From a bacterium endosymbiont of Bathymodiolus sp. 5 South (GTDB taxonomy: Bacteria; Pseudomonadota; Gammaproteobacteria; PS1; Pseudothioglobaceae), in NCBI RefSeq assembly GCF_900128535.1, contig NZ_FQTR01000002.1, positions 1-62,159 on the forward strand: 62,159 bases of DNA, written 5' to 3'. Made by a program: the position numbers and the translations under genes. Below the pieces are notes generated by a model. It was not told the DNA's origin. It did not search any database and saw only the letters and a program-made list of their open reading frames with translations. Positions 8,836 through 18,875 of the stretch are shown one piece after another; position 1 is the first letter of the stretch, and every line of letters begins with the position of its first letter.

Positions 8836-8862
8836 AAAAAGCCCCATTTTGGGGCTTTTTTG
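8836..8862 (+). terminator. Rho-independent terminator after the 67-residue gene
   Basis: AAAAAGCCCC and GGGGCTTTTTT form a GC-rich stem with an ATTTT-type loop followed by a T run. Because of the A run on the other side it could work in both directions. It lies between the small orphan gene and argD and rules out the upstream ATG at 8828 as the argD start. Confidence 0.9.
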
Positions 8863-8890
8863 TTTGGTGGTTAGCCAGCAACAACACACT

Positions 8891-10048
8891 ATGTCTTATT
8901 TAATGTCAAACTATGCACCGCTTGCAGTTACCTTTACCAAAGGTGAGGGTTGCTACTTAACAGATACGCAAGGTGAAAAATATTTAGATGCGTTATCGGG
9001 TGTTGGTGTCGTTGGTTTGGGTCATTGTCATAAAGACATTACTGCCACGATACAGACGCAAGCTGGTGAACTTTTACATACCAGCAATTGGTATCATATT
9101 GCCCACCAAGAAACCTTAGCTGAAAAGCTCTGCAAATTGTCTAATATGGATAATGCTTTCTTTGGTAATTCTGGTGCAGAAGCCAATGAAGCTGCCATTA
9201 AAATTGCACGCTTACATGGTCATGCCAATAATATTGATAACCCAACTATTTTAACGGCCAATCAAAGTTTTCATGGTCGCACCATGGCAACCCTTTCTGC
9301 CACAGGTAATGACAAAGTACAGGCGGGCTTTGCACCGCTAGTCAGCGAATTTATTCATATTGATTTTAATGATGTAGATGCGATAAAAGCACACACAAGT
9401 AATAATAATATTGTGGCTATCATGCTAGAACCTATTCAAGGCGAGAGTGGCGTGATTATACCAAAGCGTGATTACTTAAACCAAGTGCAAGCCATCTGTC
9501 AAGCCAATAACTGGTTGCTTATTCTGGACGAGGTGCAAACAGGTATTGGACGCACAGGAAAAATGTTTGCACATCAATATAACCATATCACCCCTGATGT
9601 GCTGACTTTAGCCAAAGGTTTGGGTAATGGTGTGCCGATTGGTGCCTGCTTAGCAAAGGGCAAGGCGGCAACGCTTTTCACCCCTGGTACACATGGTTCA
9701 ACTTTTGGTGGCAACCCCTTAGTCTGCAAAACAGCGCTCAGTGTACTAGAAATCATTGAAAAAGATAAACTTCTTGACAATGCTACCAAGATGGGGGAAT
9801 ACTTAGTATCAAACTTTCAAGAAAAATTATCCAACTCAAACAAAATGACCCAAATACGCGCCAAAGGCTTGATGATTGCCATTGAACTTAATCAAGATTG
9901 TACGCAATTACTAAATGCAGCACTAAGTAAACACTTACTGATTAATATTACTGGGCGCTCTATACGGCTGTTACCGCCACTGATTATCAATCAAACTGAG
10001 GCAGATATTATCATTGATACTGTTTGCGACTTGATAGGAGAATTATAA
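8891..10048 (+). CDS. argD: Acetylornithine aminotransferase
   Basis: This 385-residue class III PLP aminotransferase converts N-acetylglutamate semialdehyde to N-acetylornithine in arginine synthesis; ArgD can also act in the lysine pathway. Visible are the PLP phosphate-binding region FFGNSGAEANEAAIK, the SFHGRT block, the ILDEVQTGIGRTG motif and the PLP-lysine segment TLAKGLGNGVPIGA. I chose ATG 8891 (MSYLMSNYAPLAVTFTKGEG) over the in-frame ATG at 8828 because the latter lies inside the terminator of the preceding gene and adds a non-homologous leader. argF begins at the stop codon (TAATG). Confidence 0.94.
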   Translation: MSYLMSNYAPLAVTFTKGEGCYLTDTQGEKYLDALSGVGVVGLGHCHKDITATIQTQAGELLHTSNWYHIAHQETLAEKLCKLSNMDNAFFGNSGAEANEAAIKIARLHGHANNIDNPTILTANQSFHGRTMATLSATGNDKVQAGFAPLVSEFIHIDFNDVDAIKAHTSNNNIVAIMLEPIQGESGVIIPKRDYLNQVQAICQANNWLLILDEVQTGIGRTGKMFAHQYNHITPDVLTLAKGLGNGVPIGACLAKGKAATLFTPGTHGSTFGGNPLVCKTALSVLEIIEKDKLLDNATKMGEYLVSNFQEKLSNSNKMTQIRAKGLMIAIELNQDCTQLLNAALSKHLLINITGRSIRLLPPLIINQTEADIIIDTVCDLIGEL

Positions 10049-10944
10049 TGAAACACTTTATTGATCTTGAAGATTTATCAACCAATGATTTAAACCAAAT
10101 CATTGATAATGCCATCACACTAAAAAAAGAACATAAATCGGGTCAAATCAATAAGGCGTTAGAGAACAAAACATTAGCCATGATTTTTGACAAATCTTCT
10201 ACACGCACGCGCGTGTCGTTTGAAGCAGGTATGGCGCAATTGGGCGGTCATGCGCTATTTTTATCCGAACGAGATATTCAATTAGGTCGAGGCGAGTCCA
10301 TTGTTGACAGTGCGATTGTGATCGGATCAATGGTTGACGCTATTGTGATGCGTGTGTCTTCGCACGATGATATCAACACTTTTTCACAAAATGCCAATGT
10401 GCCAATTATCAACGCTCTATCTGATGAATCTCACCCTTGTCAATTATTAGCAGATATGATGACTTATAAAGAACATAAAGGCAATATCCAAGGAAAAACA
10501 GTTACTTGGATTGGCGATGGTAACAATATGTGCCAAACTTATATGCAAGCCGCAAGCATATTTGGCTTCAAACTCAATATTGCCACACCTAAAGGCTATG
10601 AGCCAGAATCATCTTTCATTGCGCAATATCAAGACCATATTAAGCTATGTGATAATGCAAAAGAAGCCTGTAAAAATGCAGATTTGGTTGTTACTGATGT
10701 TTGGGCGAGCATGGGTCAAGAAGATGAACAAGCAAAGCGTGAACTTGCCTTTAAAGATTTTCAGGTAAATAATGATTTAATGCAGCAAGCTAGTGCCGAT
10801 GCTAGCTTTATGCATTGCCTGCCAGCACACCGCGAGGAGGAAGTTAGCAGCGATGTGATTGACGGCGCGCAAAGTTTAGTATGGGATGAGGCTGAAAATC
10901 GTTTACATACACAAAAAGCGTTGTTACTTTACTTGCTTAGCTAA
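10048..10944 (+). CDS. argF: Ornithine carbamoyltransferase
   Basis: The 298-residue enzyme makes citrulline from ornithine and carbamoyl phosphate, two steps after ArgD. It has the carbamoyl-phosphate motif STRTRVSFE, the DESHPCQ segment, and the catalytic HCLPAHR motif near the C-terminus. The ATG at 10048 shares one base with the argD stop and is preceded by AGGAG, so the pair is translationally coupled. The in-frame start at 10024 lies inside argD and is rejected. The 3' end overlaps the convergent queH by 21 bp. Confidence 0.96.
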   Translation: MKHFIDLEDLSTNDLNQIIDNAITLKKEHKSGQINKALENKTLAMIFDKSSTRTRVSFEAGMAQLGGHALFLSERDIQLGRGESIVDSAIVIGSMVDAIVMRVSSHDDINTFSQNANVPIINALSDESHPCQLLADMMTYKEHKGNIQGKTVTWIGDGNNMCQTYMQAASIFGFKLNIATPKGYEPESSFIAQYQDHIKLCDNAKEACKNADLVVTDVWASMGQEDEQAKRELAFKDFQVNNDLMQQASADASFMHCLPAHREEEVSSDVIDGAQSLVWDEAENRLHTQKALLLYLLS

Positions 10945-11622
10945 ACCATCCATTGCCTCAGCATAAAACTTAACCCCACGCTCCACTTTTTCCCTACCGC
11001 GTGATACACGCCAGCGGTTAGTGTCTCGTAGAGAATAGACACAGCCACAGTATTCTTGTTGGTAGAATTCTTCTTGTTTTGATAACTCCAGCATTCGAGA
11101 CGAGCCACCTTGCTTACGCCAGTTAAAATCCCAATAAGTAACACCATCAAATGAATCAGCAGCACGCACGCCACAGCCGTTGATTTGGCTCATATCTTTC
11201 CAACGAGAAATTCCTAATGTGGAAGATATTAAATCAAAATCATGTGCTTTGGCGTACTTAGCAGTGACTTCAAAACGCATATCAAAACAAGTGGTGCAAC
11301 GAGCACCTCGTTCTGGCTCACCCTCCTGCCCTTTGATTCTTTCAAACCATTCATCTTTGTTGTAATCCGCATCAATAAATGGCATACCTAATTTTTGGGC
11401 AAAACGAATATTTTCTTCTTTGCGCAGCTCATATTCTTCTTGTGGATGAATATTTGGATTGTAAAAAAAAATGGTGGTGTCAATTTCTGATGCTGCCAAA
11501 GCCTCCATAATTTCACCGGCACAAGGGGCGCAGCAAGAATGCATGAGTAGCTTTTTCTCACCATTGGGTGTTTGTAATTTGGGGCGCTCATAACCCGCAA
11601 GAGAGTAATCTACTTTAGACAT
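10924..11622 (-). CDS. queH: Epoxyqueuosine reductase QueH (DUF208)
   Basis: QueH is the non-cobalamin epoxyqueuosine reductase that completes queuosine in tRNAs with GUN anticodons. The family CC pair is present ([12 protein letters not shown]), as are [10 protein letters not shown], the central [11 protein letters not shown]ys pair, and the W..F..Y-CGC region near the C-terminus, together supplying Fe-S and metal ligands. I use ATG 11622 ([16 protein letters not shown], 232 residues); an upstream GTG at 11649 adds nine residues within the preceding gene. It overlaps the upstream UDG-like gene by 13 bp and convergent argF by 21 bp. Confidence 0.92.
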   Translation of the reverse strand: MSKVDYSLAGYERPKLQTPNGEKKLLMHSCCAPCAGEIMEALAASEIDTTIFFYNPNIHPQEEYELRKEENIRFAQKLGMPFIDADYNKDEWFERIKGQEGEPERGARCTTCFDMRFEVTAKYAKAHDFDLISSTLGISRWKDMSQINGCGVRAADSFDGVTYWDFNWRKQGGSSRMLELSKQEEFYQQEYCGCVYSLRDTNRWRVSRGREKVERGVKFYAEAMDGLAKQVK

Positions 11623-12032
11623 TGCTGTAATTGCTTTAACACTTCCCACGCTTCGCGCTTAAAGGTTTCATTCACTAAAATCTCACTTGGATGATGCATG
11701 GAAAAATGCGCCTGCACATCGGATGATAAACCCTTACTCATTAATAATACCGTTTTGGCGTCGTATTGTCCAAGCGTGCGTTCTAAATCAAGGGCATTAA
11801 TAGTAATGCATTTAACATTGGCTTTTTTAAGTCCAATAGCACCCAACATTTTAAATAAAAAATCTTGAACCTTGCCAGTTTGACAAAAAGAGTGTGCATT
11901 TTGCGTTTCAATCACCAGACATGGCGTGCAAATTTTTTGTGTACTGACCTCTATTGCATCAGTAGGTTCAACATATAAAAATGCTGGCACACCGAATGCT
12001 GCTAAATAATCACTACGCTCTAATTGACTCAT
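11610..12032 (-). CDS. Degenerate family-4 uracil-DNA-glycosylase-like protein
   Basis: A 140-residue protein in the leuA transcription unit (4 bp overlap with leuA, 13 bp with queH). Segments align by eye with family-4 UDGs in the right order: an N-terminal [16 protein letters not shown], a CTPC pair, a [20 protein letters not shown] stretch like the family GRAG..L..ML.AIGL..., and a C-terminal [20 protein letters not shown] like the family HPSYLLRNP..KREAWEDL. The catalytic GExPG motif and full iron-sulfur Cys set are absent and the protein is about half normal length. Either a decayed enzyme or a repurposed scaffold; a DNA polymerase III psi-like role is an alternative from the N-terminus. 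Confidence 0.5.
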   Translation of the reverse strand: MSQLERSDYLAAFGVPAFLYVEPTDAIEVSTQKICTPCLVIETQNAHSFCQTGKVQDFLFKMLGAIGLKKANVKCITINALDLERTLGQYDAKTVLLMSKGLSSDVQAHFSMHHPSEILVNETFKREAWEVLKQLQQCLK

Positions 12033-13561
12033 ACTTGCGGATGCGCCCTATCGGTTACCACTAAAATTTTATTCAAGCCGTTGATATAAGCCTTAGCGCT
12101 GGCAATAACAATATCGGTATCCGCCCCTTGCCCATTAACAATGCGCCCATCACTTTCAAGACGCACATTGACTTCGCCTAGTGCATCAGTGCCTTGGGTA
12201 ACATTTGAGACTGAATACAGTTGCAAATTCACCTCAACATCGACCAATGAATTAATCGCACTAAAGGTAGCATCTACTGCACCTGAAGTATTAGCAGTAG
12301 CCACTACTTCTTTATCATCAATGGAAAGCACAACCCGCGCTGAATTTTGCTTACCTGTTTCACTAGAAACTTTAAGCGCTACCAATTGAATGCTCTCATG
12401 TTCTTCACTTTGAGACTGTGAAACCAATGCTTGCAGGTCTTCATCAAAAATTTCATGCTTCTTATCTGCCAATTCTTTGAAACTCTTAAAGGTGGTATTT
12501 AGTGCATCATCGCTGTCAAACTCAACACCAAGCTCTTGCATTCTAACTTTAAAGGCATTACGACCTGAATGCTTGCCCATAACCAGTGAATTGGCATTCC
12601 AACCCACATCTTCAGCCCGCATAATTTCGTAAGTCTCACGATGCTTAAGTACGCCATCTTGATGAATACCTGCTTCATGAGCAAAGGCATTTGCACCGAC
12701 AATCGCTTTGTTTGGTTGCACAATAAAGCCTGTCACACTTGAAACCAAACGCGATGCGGCAAGGATATGTGTGGCATCAATACCGGTGTCACAAGCAAAA
12801 ATATCTTGACGCGTTCGCACTGCCATGACCAGCTCCTCCAAAGAGGTATTGCCTGCACGCTCGCCTAGACCGTTAATCGTACACTCCACTTGGCGTGCGC
12901 CATTAAGAACGGCAGACAAAGAATTTGCCACTGCCAAACCCAAGTCATTATGACAATGCGCTGAGAAGATTGCTTTATCAGAATTTGGCACGCGCCCAAT
13001 CAGTGATTTTATCGTCGCACCAAACTGATGAGGAATGTTATAGCCTACCGTATCAGGAATATTGATGGTCGTTGCTCCTGCATCAATTGTTGCTTCGATG
13101 ATACGACAAAGAAAGTCTTCGTCGCTACGCCCTGCATCCTCGGGTGAAAACTCAACATTATCTGTCCAATTTCTGGCACGCTTTACCGCATGAACGGCTT
13201 GCTTTACTACTTGGTCAGGTGTCATATTCAGCTTCATCTTCATATGAATATCGCTGGTAGCAATAAAGGTATGGATACGAGATGAATTCGCACCCTTTAA
13301 TGCTTCTCCAGCACGATCAATATCTTTATCTAGTGCTCTTGCAAGCGAGCAAATAGTAGCGTCTTGAATATTGTTGGCAACTGCTTGAACCGCTTCAAAG
13401 TCACCAGGCGAAGCAATAGCAAAACCTGCCTCGATGACATCAACATGCATTTTCTCCAACACTTTGGCAATGCGTATTTTTTCGTCTTTGGTCATTGATG
13501 CACCAGGTGATTGTTCACCATCTCTTAGCGTCGTATCGAAAATAATTAGTTTATCAGACAT
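12029..13561 (-). CDS. leuA: 2-isopropylmalate synthase
   Basis: LeuA condenses 2-ketoisovalerate with acetyl-CoA in the first committed step of leucine synthesis. The 510-residue protein has the catalytic barrel from residue 5 ([17 protein letters not shown]), the metal-binding [13 protein letters not shown] motif, [11 protein letters not shown], and a C-terminal LeuA allosteric domain (about 390-505) that normally senses leucine. A Shine-Dalgarno AGGAG lies at 13568-13572. Upstream is a Leu-rich leader peptide with potential pairing to this RBS region. Downstream the UDG-like gene and queH overlap, so they probably share its transcript. Confidence 0.97.
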   Translation of the reverse strand: MSDKLIIFDTTLRDGEQSPGASMTKDEKIRIAKVLEKMHVDVIEAGFAIASPGDFEAVQAVANNIQDATICSLARALDKDIDRAGEALKGANSSRIHTFIATSDIHMKMKLNMTPDQVVKQAVHAVKRARNWTDNVEFSPEDAGRSDEDFLCRIIEATIDAGATTINIPDTVGYNIPHQFGATIKSLIGRVPNSDKAIFSAHCHNDLGLAVANSLSAVLNGARQVECTINGLGERAGNTSLEELVMAVRTRQDIFACDTGIDATHILAASRLVSSVTGFIVQPNKAIVGANAFAHEAGIHQDGVLKHRETYEIMRAEDVGWNANSLVMGKHSGRNAFKVRMQELGVEFDSDDALNTTFKSFKELADKKHEIFDEDLQALVSQSQSEEHESIQLVALKVSSETGKQNSARVVLSIDDKEVVATANTSGAVDATFSAINSLVDVEVNLQLYSVSNVTQGTDALGEVNVRLESDGRIVNGQGADTDIVIASAKAYINGLNKILVVTDRAHPQV

Positions 13562-13575
13562 TTTTGTCTCCTATA

Positions 13576-13658
13576 TTTGTTACATTGTATTTTTAAGGTG
13601 TGCTGACCTTTCAGCCAGTCAAGATGATAGATTACCTTACGGTAATAATCGTAACAAA
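13576..13658 (-). promoter_or_regulatory. Candidate leuA attenuator/RBS-occlusion RNA structures
   Basis: Three structures can be drawn in the minus-strand RNA. ATTACC-GTAA-GGTAAT overlaps the last Leu codons and stop of the leader ORF. GCTGA-AAGG-TCAGC lies downstream of it. The leader segment TTTGTTAC (13651-13658), which contains Leu codons, is exactly complementary to GTAACAAA (13576-13583), 3 nt from the leuA Shine-Dalgarno. A ribosome stalled on Leu codons would block the last pairing. I see no stem followed directly by a U run, so RBS occlusion seems more likely than termination. Inference from pairing by eye. Confidence 0.5.
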
Positions 13659-13708
13659 GCCAAGAGAGTGGGTTGTTTATAGAAAGAAGTACTAATCTGA
13701 TTTATCAT
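13637..13708 (-). CDS. Candidate leucine leader peptide upstream of leuA
   Basis: A 23-codon ORF on the leuA strand begins ATG ATA AAT and ends CTC TTG GCT TTG TTA CGA TTA TTA CCG TAA. Six of its last nine sense codons are Leu (peptide ends PTLLALLRLLP). Position (75 bp before leuA), length and terminal Leu run are those of amino-acid biosynthetic leader peptides such as leuL. No Shine-Dalgarno is evident, and with the candidate promoter the 5' UTR would be only about 11 nt or leaderless. Sequence composition is otherwise hard to explain in this AT-rich spacer. Confidence 0.6.
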   Translation of the reverse strand: MINQISTSFYKQPTLLALLRLLP

Positions 13709-13725
13709 AGTTAAATTATAACTTA

Positions 13726-13755
13726 AATATAAACGACTCACCTGTTTTTTTTCAA
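13726..13755 (-). promoter_or_regulatory. Candidate promoter for the leader peptide and leuA
   Basis: On the minus strand TTGAAA (13750-13755) and TATATT (13726-13731) are 18 bp apart. A second -10-like TATAAT at 13715-13720 lacks a spaced -35 box. Transcription would start at about 13719 or 13708. The -35 box lies within the last codons of pssA. Confidence 0.45.
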
Positions 13756-14478
13756 TGCACGCTTTTTACGCACATCAATCATAGTGATAATTAAGCCAGA
13801 TAGCGCATAAACAAAGAAGAAAGTAAACAGAATCGCACTTGGCCATAGTGTCACTACAATAATAATTAAGATGGCGATTAACAGTAATTTGAATGACGCC
13901 CTACCCTTAAGATTAATTTCCTTAAAACTATAATAACGAATATTACTGACCATCAATACGCCAGCACTCACTAAGATAATCCAACTTGTCATAGCAAGAT
14001 ATTGATCATACGGCGTTGTGCCGATAAACTCCTTGGTCCATACCAAGCCTGCAATAAGCGCAGCAGCAGCTGGCGAAGGTAGGCCTTGAAAATAACGCTT
14101 ATCCTCAACACCTATTTGCGTGTTGAAGCGTGCCAAACGCAATGCACCAGCGGCCACATAAATAAATGCGCCTATCCAGCCAATTTTACCCATCTGCTCA
14201 AACTGCCAAAAATACATCAATAGTGCAGGGGCAACACAAAACGATAACATATCTGCCATCGAATCATATTGCTCACCAAAGGCACTTTGGGTATTGGTCA
14301 GTCGTGCAACACGACCGTCTAGAGTATCCCACAACATCGCCACAAAAATAGCAATAGCAGACTCTAGATATTGACCTTTAGTGGCTAGAATAATCGCCAA
14401 GAAACCTGAAAATAATCCAAATGTCGTTAAAACATTGGGTAATAAGTAAATACCTCTTTTTATTTTTTTTTCTGCCAT
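13738..14478 (-). CDS. pssA: CDP-diacylglycerol-serine O-phosphatidyltransferase
   Basis: PssA makes phosphatidylserine, the precursor of phosphatidylethanolamine, in the inner membrane. The CDP-alcohol phosphotransferase signature is complete: DTLDGRVARLT followed by GEQYDSMAD, that is DG-x2-AR-x8-G-x3-D-x3-D. About seven hydrophobic segments follow, ending in a basic tail. I start at ATG 14478 (MAEKKIKRGIYLLPNVLT, 246 residues), preceded by an AGAGGGA ribosome site; a longer form from 14526 adds 16 residues without family support. It lies between ilvC and leuA on the same strand. Confidence 0.93.
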   Translation of the reverse strand: MAEKKIKRGIYLLPNVLTTFGLFSGFLAIILATKGQYLESAIAIFVAMLWDTLDGRVARLTNTQSAFGEQYDSMADMLSFCVAPALLMYFWQFEQMGKIGWIGAFIYVAAGALRLARFNTQIGVEDKRYFQGLPSPAAAALIAGLVWTKEFIGTTPYDQYLAMTSWIILVSAGVLMVSNIRYYSFKEINLKGRASFKLLLIAILIIIVVTLWPSAILFTFFFVYALSGLIITMIDVRKKRALKKNR

Positions 14479-14534
14479 GATCCCTCTTAGAAACAAAAAA
14501 AATGTCCAACTTAGTTGGGCGCTCAATCTAACTT

Positions 14535-15551
<1,017 letters not shown>

Positions 15552-15559
15552 TTATTGTG

Positions 15560-15585
15560 AGATTTTTGCATCAATACAAAAATCT
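15560..15585 (-). repeat. 9-bp inverted repeat in the ilvC 5' region
   Basis: On the minus strand AGATTTTTG and CAAAAATCT pair perfectly around an 8-nt spacer, between the MITE and the ilvC ribosome site. It could be an operator or an mRNA-processing or stabilising hairpin. No run of T follows, so a terminator is unlikely. Confidence 0.55.
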
Positions 15586-15599
15586 TTGTTTAATTAATA

Positions 15600-15690
15600 G
15601 AGACTTTTGCATAAGTAGGGATGATTAGCAAAATGACAAGTTTTGCCAACTTGGCGTTTTGATGATTATTCATATTTATGCAAAGGTCTC
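15600..15690. mobile_element. Foldback MITE, copy 2 (91 bp, internally deleted), in the ilvN stop codon
   Basis: The ends GAGACTTTTGCATAA and TTTATGCAAAGGTCTC match the other copies, but the central palindrome is missing. TAATA is duplicated at 15595-15599 and 15691-15695. The element's terminal C (15690) is the third base of the ilvN stop codon on the minus strand. Removing the element and one duplication restores a TAA stop, so insertion changed TAA to TAG without altering IlvN. Confidence 0.88.
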
Positions 15691-16172
15691 TAATATTCTC
15701 TTTTCTGACAAACACCAGTAACGCCTGTTCTAGAAACTTCTAAAATTTTGAGTGCATCAATTGCCTCTAAAAAATCACTGACTCGCTGGCTTTTTCCTAC
15801 CACTTCAACTGTATAAGTATCTTCACTCGCGTCTACTATCTTGCCACCATGCTCATCAATATGTTTGTCTATTTCAGCTCGAAAGTTAGGGTTAACATCG
15901 ATTTTAACCAATGCCAATTCGCGTTCAATGTGTTCTGTGGCAGTCAAGTTAGTTACCGTTACCACATCAATGAGTTTATCCAGTTGTTTAACAATTTGCT
16001 CAATAATACCGTCATCGCCAATACTAACAATGGTCATACGCGACAGAGTTTCATCATTAGTCGGTGCTACCGTTAGTGACTCAATGTTAAAACCACGCGC
16101 TGAAAACAAGCCTGCCACCCTTGATAGCGCACCAGATTCGTTTTCCAATTGTAGTGAAATAATATGTCTCAT
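15690..16172 (-). CDS. ilvN: Acetolactate synthase small (regulatory) subunit
   Basis: The 160-residue protein has an N-terminal ACT domain (MRHIISLQLENESGALSRVAG), which binds valine for feedback control, and a C-terminal ACT-like domain that activates the large subunit. The length and sequence are of the ilvH/ilvN type that pairs with the ilvB/ilvI catalytic chain encoded 6 bp upstream. The stop codon's last base comes from the adjoining MITE. The family is also named ilvH; the choice of symbol is arbitrary here. Confidence 0.95.
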   Translation of the reverse strand: MRHIISLQLENESGALSRVAGLFSARGFNIESLTVAPTNDETLSRMTIVSIGDDGIIEQIVKQLDKLIDVVTVTNLTATEHIERELALVKIDVNPNFRAEIDKHIDEHGGKIVDASEDTYTVEVVGKSQRVSDFLEAIDALKILEVSRTGVTGVCQKREY

Positions 16173-16178
16173 GATCTT

Positions 16179-17912
16179 TTATACTAAATGTAGCCCTTCA
16201 TCGTTAACGGATGCCATCTCGTCACGACCTGCTAACAACATCTCGTGGTGTCCTGCCCCCGATGGAATCATTGGAAATACATTTTCACTTGGGTCAGTCA
16301 AAATGTCAACAAACACGGTACGGTCTTTTTGTTTGAATGCTTCAATCAAGGCCGGCTTTAAATCTTGTTCTTTCTCAACTTTAATGCCTATATGTCCGTA
16401 ACTTTCTGCCAATTTAACAAAATCTGGCAATGCATCCATGTACGACATTGCATAGCGTTTTTCATAAAAAAATTCTTGCCATTGTCTAACCATACCCAAG
16501 TAGCCATTATTCAAATTAATAATTTTAACAGGGGTATCATATTGCAACATGGTTGAAAGCTCTTGCAGCATCATTTGAATACTGCCTTCGCCAGTTACGC
16601 AAGCCACATCTGCTTTTGGGTCGGCTAATTTTGCACCCATTGCCGCAGGTAATCCAAAGCCCATTGTGCCTAAGCCACCGGAGTTAATCCAACGGCGTGG
16701 CTTATCAAATGGATAATATTGCGCTGCCCACATTTGATGCTGACCCACATCACTAGTAACAATCGCCTCGCCCTGAGTAACTTCATACAAAGCTTCAATC
16801 ACGCTTTGTGGTTTAATAACACCCGACTTCGTTTGATACGCCATTGAATCAACGCCACGCCACTGCTCGATTTGCTTCCACCACGCATCAATATTGACTA
16901 ACTTCTTATCTTTGAGTGCTTGTATAAGGGCGTTTAAAGCATCATTGACTTGTCCGATAATTGCCACATCAACCCCTACTGTCTTACCCACTGAAGATGG
17001 GTCAATATCAATATGAATGATTTTTGCATAAGGGCAAAACTTATCTAAATTACCCGTAATACGGTCATCAAAGCGTGCACCCACAGCAATAATGCAATCT
17101 GAGTCGTGCATTGCCATGTTGGCTTCGTAAGTACCGTGCATGCCTAACATGCCCAATGACTGACTATCTGTTGCAGGGTATGCGCCCAAGCCCATTAAAG
17201 TTTGGGTAATTGGAAAATTAGTATGGCGTGTAAACGAGCGTAGCATCTCACTGGCATTGCCAATCACACTACCGCCACCTGAGTAGATAATAGGTTTCTT
17301 TGCTTGCGTGATTAACGCAACTGCTTTATCAATTTGCCCTGCATCAACTTTTGTCTCAGGCTGATATGAGCGCATATTGATTGACTTAGGATAACCGTCA
17401 AATTCAATCTCAGTAATCGTGGTATCTTTAGTAATATCAATCAATACTGGACCTGGACGACCTGTGGTGGCAATATGAAACGCTTTCTTAACAATATTTG
17501 CCAAATCGTTAGTGTCTTTTACCAAAAAATTATGCTTAACACAAGAGCGAGTAATACCAACAGCATCCACCTCTTGGAATGCGTCATTGCCAATCACTGC
17601 AGAGGACACTTGACCCGAAATAACCACCATTGGAATAGAGTCCATATGTGCTGTAGCAATACCTGTTACTGCATTGGTAAGCCCAGGGCCAGAAGTAACG
17701 AGCGCTACACCACACTTACCACTAACGCGTGCATAGCCATCTGCACCGTGCACAGCGCCTTGTTCATGACGAACCAAAATATGGGCAATATTATCACAGG
17801 CATCAAGCGCATCGTAAATATGCAATACAGCGCCCCCTGGATATCCAAAGATATGCTCTACACCTTCGTTTTGAAGGCAATTAACCAATATTTGAGCGCC
17901 ATTCAACTTCAT
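16179..17912 (-). CDS. ilvB: Acetolactate synthase large (catalytic) subunit
   Basis: This ThDP/FAD enzyme makes acetolactate or acetohydroxybutyrate, the first shared step of branched-chain amino acid synthesis. At 577 residues it is full length. The catalytic Glu motif FGYPGGAVLHIYDAL is at about 22-36, TSGPGLTNAVTG at about 73-84, and the ThDP-binding GEGSIQMMLQELSTMLQYD with a following NNGYLGMVRQWQ near 440-480. It is first of ilvB-ilvN-(MITE)-ilvC. A TATAAT-like box lies in the 49 bp upstream, but no Leu/Val/Ile-rich leader ORF was found there. Confidence 0.97.
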   Translation of the reverse strand: MKLNGAQILVNCLQNEGVEHIFGYPGGAVLHIYDALDACDNIAHILVRHEQGAVHGADGYARVSGKCGVALVTSGPGLTNAVTGIATAHMDSIPMVVISGQVSSAVIGNDAFQEVDAVGITRSCVKHNFLVKDTNDLANIVKKAFHIATTGRPGPVLIDITKDTTITEIEFDGYPKSINMRSYQPETKVDAGQIDKAVALITQAKKPIIYSGGGSVIGNASEMLRSFTRHTNFPITQTLMGLGAYPATDSQSLGMLGMHGTYEANMAMHDSDCIIAVGARFDDRITGNLDKFCPYAKIIHIDIDPSSVGKTVGVDVAIIGQVNDALNALIQALKDKKLVNIDAWWKQIEQWRGVDSMAYQTKSGVIKPQSVIEALYEVTQGEAIVTSDVGQHQMWAAQYYPFDKPRRWINSGGLGTMGFGLPAAMGAKLADPKADVACVTGEGSIQMMLQELSTMLQYDTPVKIINLNNGYLGMVRQWQEFFYEKRYAMSYMDALPDFVKLAESYGHIGIKVEKEQDLKPALIEAFKQKDRTVFVDILTDPSENVFPMIPSGAGHHEMLLAGRDEMASVNDEGLHLV

Positions 17913-17961
17913 TGCTTATTTGATAGAAAAAAACCCTAAGATTATACCTAGACAAATATCA

Positions 17962-18873
17962 TTATAGGGAGTTTTGCCAATCTTCTGAATAGAATTGAAC
18001 GGGAGAATTTTCACTCTCAAAAGTCTCAATTGACCAAGTGTCTGGTTGTTTAAGGATGGCAGACAACAACTGATCATTCAACAAGTGTCCAGTTTTATAA
18101 CCCTCGTAGTGTCCAATTAGGTTGGCACCCAACAAGTATAGGTCGCCGACAATATCCAAAATTTTATGCTTTACAAATTCGTTCTCATAGCGCATACCAT
18201 CTTCATTTAAGACATCATCATCACTGAGTGCAATCGCATTATCCATGCTCGCTCCAAGTGCCAAATTCCTCTCTTGCATGCTTTTTACATCACGCATGTA
18301 ACCGAAAGTTCTGGCTCTGGATATTTCTTTAAGGTAAGACTTTTGTGCAAAATCAATGCTAAGATTTTGCCCACTTTCCTTAACTTTTTTATGATCAAAA
18401 TCAATCTCAAGCGTTACTTTAAAACCTTCGTGAGGGCTTACTTGCGCCCAGGAACCATTGTTTTCTACGCGAATAGTGTCTTTAATCACAAAGAATTTCT
18501 TATGTGCATCCTGATCTTCAATACCTGCTGATTGCACCAAGAAGATAAAGGGCGCTGACGAACCATCCATAATAGGCACCTCAAATGAATCCAATTCTAC
18601 CAATACATTGTCAATACCCAGTGCTGAAAATGCACTCATTAGATGCTCAACGGTTGAAATCTTAACACCTTGATTTTCGATACTGGTTGATAAAATCGCC
18701 TCGTTTACAAAGGCATTATGTGCTCGAACCAACTTGCCACCCACATCCAGTCGCCTAAACACCACGCCATGATCAATCTCTGCGGGAATAAGCGTCATAT
18801 TAACCATAGCACCACTATGAATGCCAATGCCACGCGCTTTAACTGCTTTTTTTATTGTTCTTTGCTTAATCAT
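17962..18873 (-). CDS. lpxC: UDP-3-O-acyl-N-acetylglucosamine deacetylase
   Basis: LpxC is the committed, zinc-dependent step of lipid A synthesis. The 303 residues include the first zinc-ligand region [16 protein letters not shown], the [17 protein letters not shown] segment with His and Asp ligands, and the catalytic [12 protein letters not shown] near residue 260. Start [21 protein letters not shown] is canonical. It starts 2 bp after the ftsA stop. In most Gammaproteobacteria ftsZ sits between these genes; here it is absent. Confidence 0.97.
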   Translation of the reverse strand: MIKQRTIKKAVKARGIGIHSGAMVNMTLIPAEIDHGVVFRRLDVGGKLVRAHNAFVNEAILSTSIENQGVKISTVEHLMSAFSALGIDNVLVELDSFEVPIMDGSSAPFIFLVQSAGIEDQDAHKKFFVIKDTIRVENNGSWAQVSPHEGFKVTLEIDFDHKKVKESGQNLSIDFAQKSYLKEISRARTFGYMRDVKSMQERNLALGASMDNAIALSDDDVLNEDGMRYENEFVKHKILDIVGDLYLLGANLIGHYEGYKTGHLLNDQLLSAILKQPDTWSIETFESENSPVQFYSEDWQNSL

Positions 18874-18875
18874 AT

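Noticed and set aside
8828..8890. Upstream in-frame ATG for argD
   Set aside because: It lies before and within the terminator at 8836-8862 and adds residues without family support.
15841..16401. 186-codon plus-strand ORF opposite ilvN and ilvB
   Set aside because: It spans two conserved genes on the other strand and has low-complexity composition typical of a shadow frame.
17913..17961. Leader peptide or T-box before ilvB
   Set aside because: The 49-bp spacer has only a TATAAT-like box; no branched-chain-rich ORF or T-box elements are visible.
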